Source: CAYUEN01 sp964443745
GTDB lineage: Bacteria; Campylobacterota; Campylobacteria; Campylobacterales; QNZT01
Direction: 5' to 3'
NCBI GenBank assembly: GCA_964443745.1
Contig: CAYUEN010000016.1
Coordinates: 1 to 45,491, forward strand
Length of the DNA stretch: 45,491 nucleotides
Below, piece after piece: positions 23,140 through 29,840 of the stretch; the stretch's first letter is position 1; the number at the start of each line of letters is the position of its first letter. The notes beneath the pieces are model-generated. The model was not told the DNA's origin and made no database searches. It saw only the letters and a program-made list of their open reading frames with translations. A program made the position numbers and the translations under genes.

Positions 23140-24474
23140 ATGAGAAAAGATTGGATCAAAAAGAGAGAAAACGACAGCGTACGTACACAGATGTACTACG
23201 CCAAACGGGGCGTCGTGACGGAGGAGATGGCATACGTCGCGGATATCGAACGACTCGATCCTGAGCTCGTACGAAGCGAAGTGGCGCGAGGAAGAATGAT
23301 CATCCCCGCCAATATTCGCCATACCCATCTTAGGCCGATGGCCATCGGTATCGCGGCGCGATGCAAAATCAACTCCAACATCGGATCCTCCGCCCTGGCA
23401 TCCAATCCGGCCCAGGAGGTCGAAAAGGTGCTTGTAAGCGAAAAATACGGTGCGGATACGATTATGGACCTCTCGACGGGCGGTGATCTGGACGCGATAC
23501 GGGAGGAGGTGATCAAACACGCCTCTGTGCCGATCGGAACGGTACCGATGTATCAGATTCTGCATGATATCAACAACAAGATCGAAGATCTGACCATCGA
23601 CAAGATGCTCGAGGTGATCGAACGACAGGCCAGACAGGGGGTGAGCTACTTCACGATCCATGCCGGATTTTTGCTGAGATTTATGCCCTATGTCGCCAGA
23701 AGGAAGATGGGCATCGTCAGCCGGGGCGGAAGTTTGATGGCGGCGTGGATGATGCACTACCACAAAGAGAATCCTTTCTATACGGCCTACGAGGATATTC
23801 TCGATATCTGTAGACGGTACGATGTCGCGCTCTCTCTAGGCGACAGCCTCAGACCCGGATGCCTCTACGACGCGAGCGACGAAGCGCAGCTTGGAGAGTT
23901 GAAGGTGCTGGGAGAGTTGACGCTTAGAGCGTGGGAGAAGGATGTGCAGGTGATGATCGAAGGGCCAGGACATGTGCCGCTCAATCAGATCGAACGGAAT
24001 ATGAAACTCGAACGTGAGTATTGCTATGAAGCCCCCTTCTATATACTGGGTCCGCTCGTGACCGATATCGCCGCGGGATACGACCACATTTCCAGTGCGA
24101 TAGGTGCGGCGGTGGGCGGATGGCACGGGGCGAGCATGCTCTGCTACGTCACCCCTAAAGAGCATCTGGGACTTCCCAACGCCAAAGACGTTCGAGAGGG
24201 AATCATCGCCTACAAGATCGCCGCACATGCCGCCGATATCGCCAGAGGGCGAAAGGGGGCGATGGATCCGGACAACGCGATGAGCGACGCGAGGTACGCC
24301 TTCGACTGGAACCGCCAGTTCGAACTCGCACTCGACCCCGAAAGAGCTAGAGAGTATCATGACGAAACGCTGCCGCAGGATCTTTTCAAAGAGGCGGAAT
24401 TCTGTTCCATGTGTGGACCAAAGTTTTGTTCGTATAAAATAACGCAGACGATTGTGGAAGAACACAGTCTCTAA
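23140..24474 (+). CDS. thiC: Phosphomethylpyrimidine synthase
   Basis: ThiC is a radical-SAM enzyme that rearranges aminoimidazole ribotide into the thiamine pyrimidine HMP-P. The 444-aa protein has IPANIRHTHLRPMAIG near the N-terminus, the core DLSTGGDLD and FYTAYEDILDICRRYDV segments, EGPGHVPLNQI, and the C-terminal 4Fe-4S motif CSMCGPKFC (about residues 428-436). The length is that of the short bacterial form lacking the long N-terminal extension. AAGGA sits 5 nt before the ATG. mrp follows after 26 nt, so an iron-sulfur carrier may be co-transcribed with this iron-sulfur enzyme. Confidence 0.96.
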   Translation: MRKDWIKKRENDSVRTQMYYAKRGVVTEEMAYVADIERLDPELVRSEVARGRMIIPANIRHTHLRPMAIGIAARCKINSNIGSSALASNPAQEVEKVLVSEKYGADTIMDLSTGGDLDAIREEVIKHASVPIGTVPMYQILHDINNKIEDLTIDKMLEVIERQARQGVSYFTIHAGFLLRFMPYVARRKMGIVSRGGSLMAAWMMHYHKENPFYTAYEDILDICRRYDVALSLGDSLRPGCLYDASDEAQLGELKVLGELTLRAWEKDVQVMIEGPGHVPLNQIERNMKLEREYCYEAPFYILGPLVTDIAAGYDHISSAIGAAVGGWHGASMLCYVTPKEHLGLPNAKDVREGIIAYKIAAHAADIARGRKGAMDPDNAMSDARYAFDWNRQFELALDPERAREYHDETLPQDLFKEAEFCSMCGPKFCSYKITQTIVEEHSL

Positions 24475-24500
24475 AATTAAATTCATATAGAGGGAGCCAA

Positions 24501-25646
24501 ATGCTAACCAAAGAGAGTGTCGAAGAGAGATTGAAAGAGGTGATGTATCCGGGATTCACGAAGAGTATCGTGGATTTCGGATTCGTCAAAGATATCGAAG
24601 TGAACGATTCGGGTGTGTATGTGGAGGTGGAGATCTCCTCTTCCGCACCGGAGGTGGAGCAGCAGTTGCGTGACGATATCACCAAAAAGTTGCAGCTTGC
24701 GGGTGCGAGTCGGATCGATATCGCGATCAAAAAACCGAAAATGCCAAGAGAATCCAGTTCTCACGGAAAGAATATCGTACCCCACATCAAGAACTTCGTA
24801 ATGGTCAGCTCCGGCAAGGGGGGAGTGGGTAAATCGACCACCACCGTCAATCTCGCGATCGCACTCGCGATGCAGGGAAAAAAGGTGGGATTGCTGGATG
24901 CGGACATATACGGCCCGAACATACCTCGTATGATGGGTATAGAAGGCGAACACCCCGAGATCGTCGGCAACAAGGTCAAACCCTTGATCAGTCATGGCGT
25001 GGAGGTGATGTCGATGGGCTCCTTGATGGAGGAGGGACAGTCTTTGATCTGGCGTGGTGCGATGATTATGAAAGCGATTCAGCAGTTGTTGCAGGATATT
25101 TTGTGGGGGGATCTGGATCTGCTGGTGATCGATATGCCGCCTGGAACGGGAGATGCGCAGTTGACGCTCGCCCAGAGCGTTCCGGTGACGGCGGGAGTGT
25201 GTGTGACCACACCCCAGAAGGTCGCTCTCGATGATACGGCCAGGAGCCTCGATATGTTTGAAAAACTCCATATACCGATCGCGGGAATCGTCGAGAACAT
25301 GAGCGGATTCATCTGTCCTGATAGCGGCACGGAGTACGATATTTTCGGCAAAGGAACGACCAAGCCGTTGGCTGAGAAGTACGATACGGTCGTATTGGGC
25401 GAAATACCGATCGAACCGGAGGTGAGAGAGGGAGGCGACAGCGGAAAGCCGATCGTGTATCACCACTCCACCAGCGAGACCGCCAAACGCTATCAGCAAG
25501 CCGCCCGCAAATTGTGGGAGACGATCGAAAAGATCAACGAAGAGGGAGGCGTGGACAACGAAGCGATACAGCCGACGACACCTCCCGGCGTGAGCGCTTG
25601 TTCGACCGGAGGCGGTCATCAAAGCGGAGGGAGCTGCGGCGTCTAG
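24501..25646 (+). CDS. mrp: Mrp/ApbC-type iron-sulfur cluster carrier ATPase
   Basis: The 381-aa protein has an N-terminal MIP18-like domain (about residues 1-85) and a P-loop domain with the deviant Walker A SSGKGGVGKSTT (near 103-113), LLDADIYGPNIPRMMG, DLLVIDMPPGTGDAQLT and VTTPQKVALDD. Family members assemble and deliver Fe-S clusters. The family's usual CxxC reads CPDS here (near residue 271), so the second cysteine is missing. The C-terminal tail CSTGGGHQSGGSCGV has two other cysteines. It lies 26 nt after thiC, with AGGGAG before the ATG. Confidence 0.92.
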   Translation: MLTKESVEERLKEVMYPGFTKSIVDFGFVKDIEVNDSGVYVEVEISSSAPEVEQQLRDDITKKLQLAGASRIDIAIKKPKMPRESSSHGKNIVPHIKNFVMVSSGKGGVGKSTTTVNLAIALAMQGKKVGLLDADIYGPNIPRMMGIEGEHPEIVGNKVKPLISHGVEVMSMGSLMEEGQSLIWRGAMIMKAIQQLLQDILWGDLDLLVIDMPPGTGDAQLTLAQSVPVTAGVCVTTPQKVALDDTARSLDMFEKLHIPIAGIVENMSGFICPDSGTEYDIFGKGTTKPLAEKYDTVVLGEIPIEPEVREGGDSGKPIVYHHSTSETAKRYQQAARKLWETIEKINEEGGVDNEAIQPTTPPGVSACSTGGGHQSGGSCGV

Positions 25647-25681
25647 GATGCCGTAGGCTTTTTCTTCGGATAAAAATCCAT

Positions 25682-25714
25682 AAAAAAAGGGGACGCTTCC
25701 GAAGAAGCGCCCCC
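25682..25714 (-). terminator. Rho-independent terminator of rpmA
   Basis: The stem GGGG(A)CGCTTC / GAAGCGCCCC with a CGAA loop is followed on the minus strand by seven T residues (25688-25682). It lies 20 nt past the rpmA stop codon. Confidence 0.8.
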
Positions 25715-25733
25715 TTCGTCGATATCGGCGGTA

Positions 25734-25991
25734 TCAGGCTGCAGGTACGACGGAGACCTTGTTTCTCTTTTTGTCTTTTACCTGAAATTTGACGTAACCG
25801 TCGACGAGTGCATACAGAGTGTGATCTTTCCCCATTCCCACATTCTCACCGGGATGTACTTTGGTGCCTCTTTGTCTGATGATGATGTTCCCTGCTCTTA
25901 CGAATTCGCTTCCGAATTTTTTCACACCGAGCCGGCGACCGGCCGAATCTCTATTGTTCTGGGTACTACCTTGTCCTTTCTTGTGTGCCAT
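25734..25991 (-). CDS. rpmA: Ribosomal protein L27
   Basis: L27 sits near the peptidyl-transferase centre of the 50S subunit. The 85-aa sequence has the family pattern MAHKKGQGSTQNNRDSAGRR, then VRAGNIIIRQRGTKVHPGENVG. It has its own promoter (26024-26029) and a strong terminator. In most bacteria rpmA follows rplU (L21) and precedes obgE; here neither is adjacent, and proA diverges upstream. AAGGA lies upstream of the ATG. Confidence 0.97.
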   Translation of the reverse strand: MAHKKGQGSTQNNRDSAGRRLGVKKFGSEFVRAGNIIIRQRGTKVHPGENVGMGKDHTLYALVDGYVKFQVKDKKRNKVSVVPAA

Positions 25992-26023
25992 ATCGATTCC
26001 TTATGCATAAAATTTAATGCGTG

Positions 26024-26029
26024 ATTATA
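26024..26029 (-). promoter_or_regulatory. Promoter of rpmA
   Basis: The minus strand reads TGA-TATAAT (with 26030-26032), an extended -10. The predicted leader is about 26 nt and contains AAGGA before the rpmA ATG. Confidence 0.65.
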
Positions 26030-26072
26030 TCAGGTTTGTCTTAAATTTGCAAGAGTTTTAGCCCTTTTTGTC

Positions 26073-26078
26073 TATAAT
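26073..26078 (+). promoter_or_regulatory. -10 box of proA
   Basis: TATAAT lies 34 nt upstream of the proA ATG; AAAGGAG is at 26101-26107. The in-frame extension upstream of this ATG would start before the transcription start, so it is not used. Confidence 0.65.
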
Positions 26079-26112
26079 CGGCTTATCGACTATATGGCTA
26101 AAAGGAGTCTTT

Positions 26113-27348
26113 ATGGAGAAATTTCTGGAAGAGGCGAAAGCGGCTTCGCAAATCGCCGCGACACTCCCCTCTGCAATCAAAAACAGCGTATTGATTCAAA
26201 TGGCGGATGCACTGGAGGAGCACACAGAGCGGATCATCAATGCCAACAAACACGATCTGGGTTATGCCTATGAAAACGAACTTTCCGAAGCGATGATCGA
26301 TCGCCTGAGTCTCGACCAAAAACGTATCTGTGCGATGGCCGATTCGTTAAGAGAGATCGCGGCTTTGAAAGAGCCGGTAGGTCGGGTGCTGGAGGGATGG
26401 CGGGTCGAAAGCGGTATCACCATCCACAAAGTGAGTATTCCCATCGGTGTGATCGGCATCATCTACGAAAGCAGGCCGAATGTCACGAGCGACACGGCCG
26501 GGCTCTGTTTCAAAAGCGGAAACGTCTGCGTTCTCAAAGGAGGCAAAGAGGCGGAGTATTCCAACAGGGAGATCGCCGGTGTGCTGCGGGAGGTGCTGGA
26601 AAAAAATAGTTTGCCCGAGGCGCTGGTCTCGCTTCTTCCGGACAGCTCCAGAGAGGGGGTGGCGAAATTGATCAGAATGGATGGATATGTGGATCTGATC
26701 ATCCCCAGAGGCGGAGAGGGACTGATCAAGTATGTCAGCGAAAACGCGACCGTTCCGGTGGTCAAACACGACAAGGGGTTGTGTCATACCTATGTGGATA
26801 GGGATGCCGATATGCAAAAGGCGCTTCGAATTTGCAAAAACGCCAAATGCAGGCGCCCCGGCATCTGCAACGCGATGGAGACACTGCTGGTGGATCGAGC
26901 GATCGCGAAGGAGATACTGCCCAAAATTAAGGAGATTTACGACAGTTGCGGGACCGATTTGAGAGGATGCCACCTTACCAGAGAGATCATCGAAATCGCC
27001 GAAGCCACGGAAGAGGATTTTGATACCGAGTATCTTGCGAATATCCTCTCCATCCGTGTCGTGGACGGAGTCGACGAAGCGATTTCACATATCAGAAGAT
27101 ACGGCTCCGGACACTCCGAAGCGATCGTGACGGAAAACTATACGACCGGTGAAAAATTTCTCGATGCTATCGACGCGGCATGTGTGTACATCAACGCCTC
27201 GACGCAGTTTACCGACGGCGGGGAGTTCGGTTTTGGTGCGGAAGTGGGAATCAGCACCAACAAACTTCATGCCAGAGGACCGATGGGGATCAACGATTTG
27301 ACCACCTACAAATACAAAATCTACGGAAACGGACAGATTCGGGCGTGA
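26113..27348 (+). CDS. proA: Gamma-glutamyl phosphate reductase
   Basis: ProA reduces gamma-glutamyl phosphate to glutamate semialdehyde in proline synthesis. The 411-aa enzyme shows VSIPIGVIGIIYESRPNVTSD, the cofactor segment GNVCVLKGGKEAEYSN, LIIPRGGEGLI, and the catalytic cysteine region NAKCRRPGICNAMETLLV, ending with INASTQFTDGGEFGFGAEVG. The start is fixed by AAAGGAG 5 nt upstream. proB is not in the window. The GTG of the following ABC ATPase overlaps its stop codon (GTGA). Confidence 0.96.
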   Translation: MEKFLEEAKAASQIAATLPSAIKNSVLIQMADALEEHTERIINANKHDLGYAYENELSEAMIDRLSLDQKRICAMADSLREIAALKEPVGRVLEGWRVESGITIHKVSIPIGVIGIIYESRPNVTSDTAGLCFKSGNVCVLKGGKEAEYSNREIAGVLREVLEKNSLPEALVSLLPDSSREGVAKLIRMDGYVDLIIPRGGEGLIKYVSENATVPVVKHDKGLCHTYVDRDADMQKALRICKNAKCRRPGICNAMETLLVDRAIAKEILPKIKEIYDSCGTDLRGCHLTREIIEIAEATEEDFDTEYLANILSIRVVDGVDEAISHIRRYGSGHSEAIVTENYTTGEKFLDAIDAACVYINASTQFTDGGEFGFGAEVGISTNKLHARGPMGINDLTTYKYKIYGNGQIRA

Positions 27349-27962
27349 AAGGGGCCGATACCGTTTTAGAGATCGAAAATCTCGATTTCGGATACGAAAA
27401 GGGGCGTTTGTTGTATCGCGGTTTTTCGTTGACGCTCAAACGCGGTGAGGTGGTTTCGATCACGGGTAGCAGCGGGAGTGGGAAGAGTACGCTTTTTGAG
27501 CTGATTACCGGCGAGCGAAGAGCCCTTCGCGGGAATATCCGCAAAGGGAGCGTCTCGCAAATTTTCCAGGATCCCTACAGCTCTTTTCATCCCAGCTACA
27601 CTATCTTCTCCCAGATAGAGGAGGTGGCTTCGACAGCGGATCTGGATCTTTTTCTCTCCAGACTCGGATTGACTCGGGAGTTGCTCGGGCAAAAACCCCA
27701 CAGACTCAGCGGCGGTCAGTTACAGCGCTGCTCGATCCTTCGTGCGCTGTTGATGAAACCCGACCTTCTGCTCGCAGACGAGCCCACATCGGCACTGGAC
27801 AATATCATCGCGCTCGATGTGATGAAGGTGTTGATGGGGTTTCTCGATCGGGTGGGAATTTTGTTGATCACTCACGACAAGGATCTCGCCCGCTGGGCGA
27901 GCGATAGGATTATCGATGTCGAAGCGTTGCAAAAGAGAGTCTCTCTATCGCCTACTCCTTGA
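27345..27962 (+). CDS. Orphan ABC transporter ATPase subunit
   Basis: This compact ATP-binding protein of 205 aa starts at a GTG overlapping the proA stop. It has Walker A GSSGSGKST (about residues 36-44), a Q-loop in SQIFQDPYSSFHPSYTIFSQI, signature LSGGQLQR, Walker B LLLADEPTSALD and H-loop LLITHDKDLA. The Q-loop region resembles the oligopeptide/nickel (Dpp/Opp/Nik) ATPases. No permease or binding protein is nearby, so its partner is unknown. It ends 11 nt into the convergent murA. Confidence 0.88.
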   Translation: MKGADTVLEIENLDFGYEKGRLLYRGFSLTLKRGEVVSITGSSGSGKSTLFELITGERRALRGNIRKGSVSQIFQDPYSSFHPSYTIFSQIEEVASTADLDLFLSRLGLTRELLGQKPHRLSGGQLQRCSILRALLMKPDLLLADEPTSALDNIIALDVMKVLMGFLDRVGILLITHDKDLARWASDRIIDVEALQKRVSLSPTP

Positions 27963-29214
27963 GTCTTTTGATATCGGCACCGAGAGTTCGCAGTTTCTCT
28001 TCGAGTTTCACGTATCCCCGATCCAGGTGGTAGATACGGTGGACGCGTGTCGTTCCTTCGGCGATCAGTCCGGCAAGAACGAGCGCGCTGCTGGCGCGTA
28101 GATCGGTCGCCATCACGTCCGCTCCTTTGAGATTCGCGTCTCCTTCCACTCCGGCTGTGTTCTGATTGAGGGTGATCCGCGCTCCCATCCGAATCAGTTC
28201 GCTCACATGCATAAAGCGATTTTCGAAAAGCCGCTCTTCGATCGTACTCGTCCCTTCGGCCGTAAGGGCGAGCGCCATAAACTGCGCCTGCATATCGGTC
28301 GGAAAACCGGGATATTCGGCGGTATAGATCTTTACGGGTCGGATTTTCGAGGCGGGTTTGATCGTGATGGCGTCTTTTTCGATATCGAAATCGAATCCCA
28401 TCTCCTGGAGTTTGAGTATCACGGCGACCATATGGGAGTGGTTGACGCGCGTGAGGGTGATTTTGCTGTTGGTGATCGCCCCCGCGCACAGATAGGTGCC
28501 CGCCTCGATTCTATCGGGAATGACGGTGATGTGATCGACCTTCAGCATCTCGCCTCCGGTGCCTTCTATCAGCAGTTCGTCGCTTCCGATCCCTTCGATC
28601 GATACGCCTCCTTCCCGGAGCACTTCGCACAGTTGGACCACTTCGGGCTCTTTCGCGGCGTTGAGGATACGTGTGCGCCCGTGTGCGAGCGCTGCGGCCA
28701 TGACGATATTCTCCGTTCCGGTGACGGTGATTTTATCAAAAACGATCGTGGCTCCCTTGAGTCCTTGGGGTGCTCTTGCGACGACGTAACCCTGTTCGAT
28801 CAAAATCTCGGCTCCCATCATTTCGAGCGCTTTGAGGTGTAAATCGATGGGTCTTTGTCCGATCGCGCAACCGCCGGGCAGCGATACTTCGCAATGGCCG
28901 AATCGAGTCAGTAGAGGTCCGAGTGTCAATATCGAGGCGCGCATTTTGCGTACGATATCGTATTTGGCGATCGTCCGGTCGATCGAGGAGGCGTCGATTT
29001 TCGCCCGATCTCCCACGATCGCGAAACGCGCACCGAGATTTTCGAGCAGTTTGAGCATCGTGAAGATGTCGTTGACATTGGGGAGGTTGTCGATGGTGAC
29101 TGGGTTTTTGAAGAGAATCGTGGCGGCGAGCAGTGGAAGTGCGGCGTTTTTCGCACCGTCTATGGCGATACTTCCGCCAAGTCGTTTTCCGCCGGTAATC
29201 TCTAGATAGTCCAT
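27952..29214 (-). CDS. murA: UDP-GlcNAc enolpyruvyl transferase
   Basis: MurA transfers enolpyruvate from PEP to UDP-GlcNAc, the first committed step of peptidoglycan synthesis. The 420-aa protein has GAKNAALPLLAATIL near the N-terminus, the catalytic loop LPGGCAIGQRPIDLHL with Cys116 (the residue attacked by fosfomycin), and the C-terminal LRASSALVLAGLIAEGTTRV segment. Its length is typical (about 420). It has its own promoter at 29251-29256. Confidence 0.97.
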   Translation of the reverse strand: MDYLEITGGKRLGGSIAIDGAKNAALPLLAATILFKNPVTIDNLPNVNDIFTMLKLLENLGARFAIVGDRAKIDASSIDRTIAKYDIVRKMRASILTLGPLLTRFGHCEVSLPGGCAIGQRPIDLHLKALEMMGAEILIEQGYVVARAPQGLKGATIVFDKITVTGTENIVMAAALAHGRTRILNAAKEPEVVQLCEVLREGGVSIEGIGSDELLIEGTGGEMLKVDHITVIPDRIEAGTYLCAGAITNSKITLTRVNHSHMVAVILKLQEMGFDFDIEKDAITIKPASKIRPVKIYTAEYPGFPTDMQAQFMALALTAEGTSTIEERLFENRFMHVSELIRMGARITLNQNTAGVEGDANLKGADVMATDLRASSALVLAGLIAEGTTRVHRIYHLDRGYVKLEEKLRTLGADIKRLKE

Positions 29215-29250
29215 GATGAAAATCCCTTTTTCAGGTAGTGTAAAGAGGGG

Positions 29251-29256
29251 ATTATA
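29251..29256 (-). promoter_or_regulatory. -10 box of murA
   Basis: The minus strand reads TATAAT between tRNA-Leu and murA, about 37 nt upstream of the murA ATG. Confidence 0.6.
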
Positions 29257-29285
29257 ACGCTTTGTAGGTTGGAGTTTGTTGATAG

Positions 29286-29372
29286 TGGTACCGAGGGCCG
29301 GACTCGAACCGGCACGGGCTAACGCCCATCAGATTTTGAGTCTGACGTGTCTACCAGTTTCACCACCCCGGC
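29286..29372 (-). tRNA. tRNA-Leu (anticodon CAA)
   Basis: On the minus strand a GCCGGGG acceptor arm pairs with CCTCGGT (two G-U pairs), followed by A and an encoded CCA. The anticodon arm TCAGA-CTCAAAA-TCTGA gives anticodon CAA. The T arm is GCCGGTTCGAGTCCGGC, and the enlarged variable arm between them (TGGGCGTTAGCCCG region) is the class II hallmark of leucine tRNAs. The length is 87 nt. Confidence 0.95.
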
Positions 29373-29378
29373 AGATTT

Positions 29379-29410
29379 CCGAAATCCGGCGAGATTATAC
29401 CGGATTTCGG
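29379..29410 (-). promoter_or_regulatory. 11-bp inverted repeat with the tRNA-Leu promoter in its loop
   Basis: CCGAAATCCGG (29379-29389) and CCGGATTTCGG (29400-29410) are perfect complements. The 10-nt spacer holds the minus-strand TATAAT (29399-29394). Read-through from hup would contain the full hairpin directly after the hup stop. Transcripts starting at this promoter would begin inside the distal arm and instead could form a small GATTT/AAATC hairpin. The larger hairpin probably ends or processes the hup mRNA, though no T-run follows. Confidence 0.6.
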
Positions 29411-29416
29411 TTGAAA

Positions 29417-29695
29417 TTACGCTTTAGCCACAGCCTCTTTGAGTTTTTTACCCACTTTGAACTTGACGGCTGTCGTGGCGGGAACTTCTACCACTTTGTC
29501 CGTACCGGGAACACGTGCCGTACGTGCCGCTCTTGTCGTCGTTGTAAAGGTACCAAAACCGATGAAACTAACACTTTTTTTCGCCGCGAGGGCCTCTTCA
29601 ATCGTCTCGAGTGCAGCGTCAATGACCGCCTGCGTATCTTTTTTGGAGAGTCCGCATTTGTCCGCGACCGCCTGGATAAATTCTGCTTTCTTCAT
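29417..29695 (-). CDS. hup: HU-type histone-like DNA-binding protein
   Basis: This 92-aa nucleoid protein has the HU/IHF fold: an N-terminal helical body (MKKAEFIQAVADKCGLSKKDTQAVIDAALETI), GFGTF, and the DNA-binding beta arm with RVPGTDKVVEVPAT (the intercalating Pro is present) before FKVGKKLKEAV. The arm is rich in Thr and lacks the common RNP motif, as in other epsilonproteobacterial HU. ATG at 29695 has AAGGA about 9 nt upstream; the earlier in-frame codons are upstream of any ribosome site. Confidence 0.93.
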   Translation of the reverse strand: MKKAEFIQAVADKCGLSKKDTQAVIDAALETIEEALAAKKSVSFIGFGTFTTTTRAARTARVPGTDKVVEVPATTAVKFKVGKKLKEAVAKA

Positions 29696-29729
29696 AAAAA
29701 ACCATCCTTTTTGTTGAAATTTCGGAACT

Positions 29730-29735
29730 ATCATA
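29730..29735 (-). promoter_or_regulatory. -10 box of hup
   Basis: The minus strand reads TATGAT about 34 nt upstream of the hup ATG, with AAGGA in the leader. Confidence 0.5.
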
Positions 29736-29774
29736 CACTTTTTAACTTAAAGATTCAAAAAAAGAGATAAATAA

Positions 29775-29802
29775 TTAAGCTCTCTTTATCGGTGGTCGAT
29801 AT
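29775..29802 (+). promoter_or_regulatory. Candidate sigma-28 (FliA) promoter of flgL
   Basis: TTAA (29775-29778) and GTCGATAT (29795-29802) are separated by 16 nt, close to the FliA consensus TAAA-N15-GCCGATAA. No good sigma-70 -10 is seen before flgL. An AAAGAGA/TCTCTTT inverted repeat (29761-29787) surrounds the -35 part. The assignment is tentative. Confidence 0.35.
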
Positions 29803-29840
29803 GAAAGATACAAACCAATCAAACGACGACAGGAGCGCTC

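Noticed and set aside
27180..27344. N-terminal extension of the ABC ATPase overlapping proA.
   Set aside because: The extra 55 residues lie inside proA in another frame, have no ABC similarity, and a GTG at 27345 fits the domain start.
29720..29740. Sigma-54-like GGAAC before flgL.
   Set aside because: The required GC at -12 is absent (CA at that spacing), and the site overlaps the hup promoter region.
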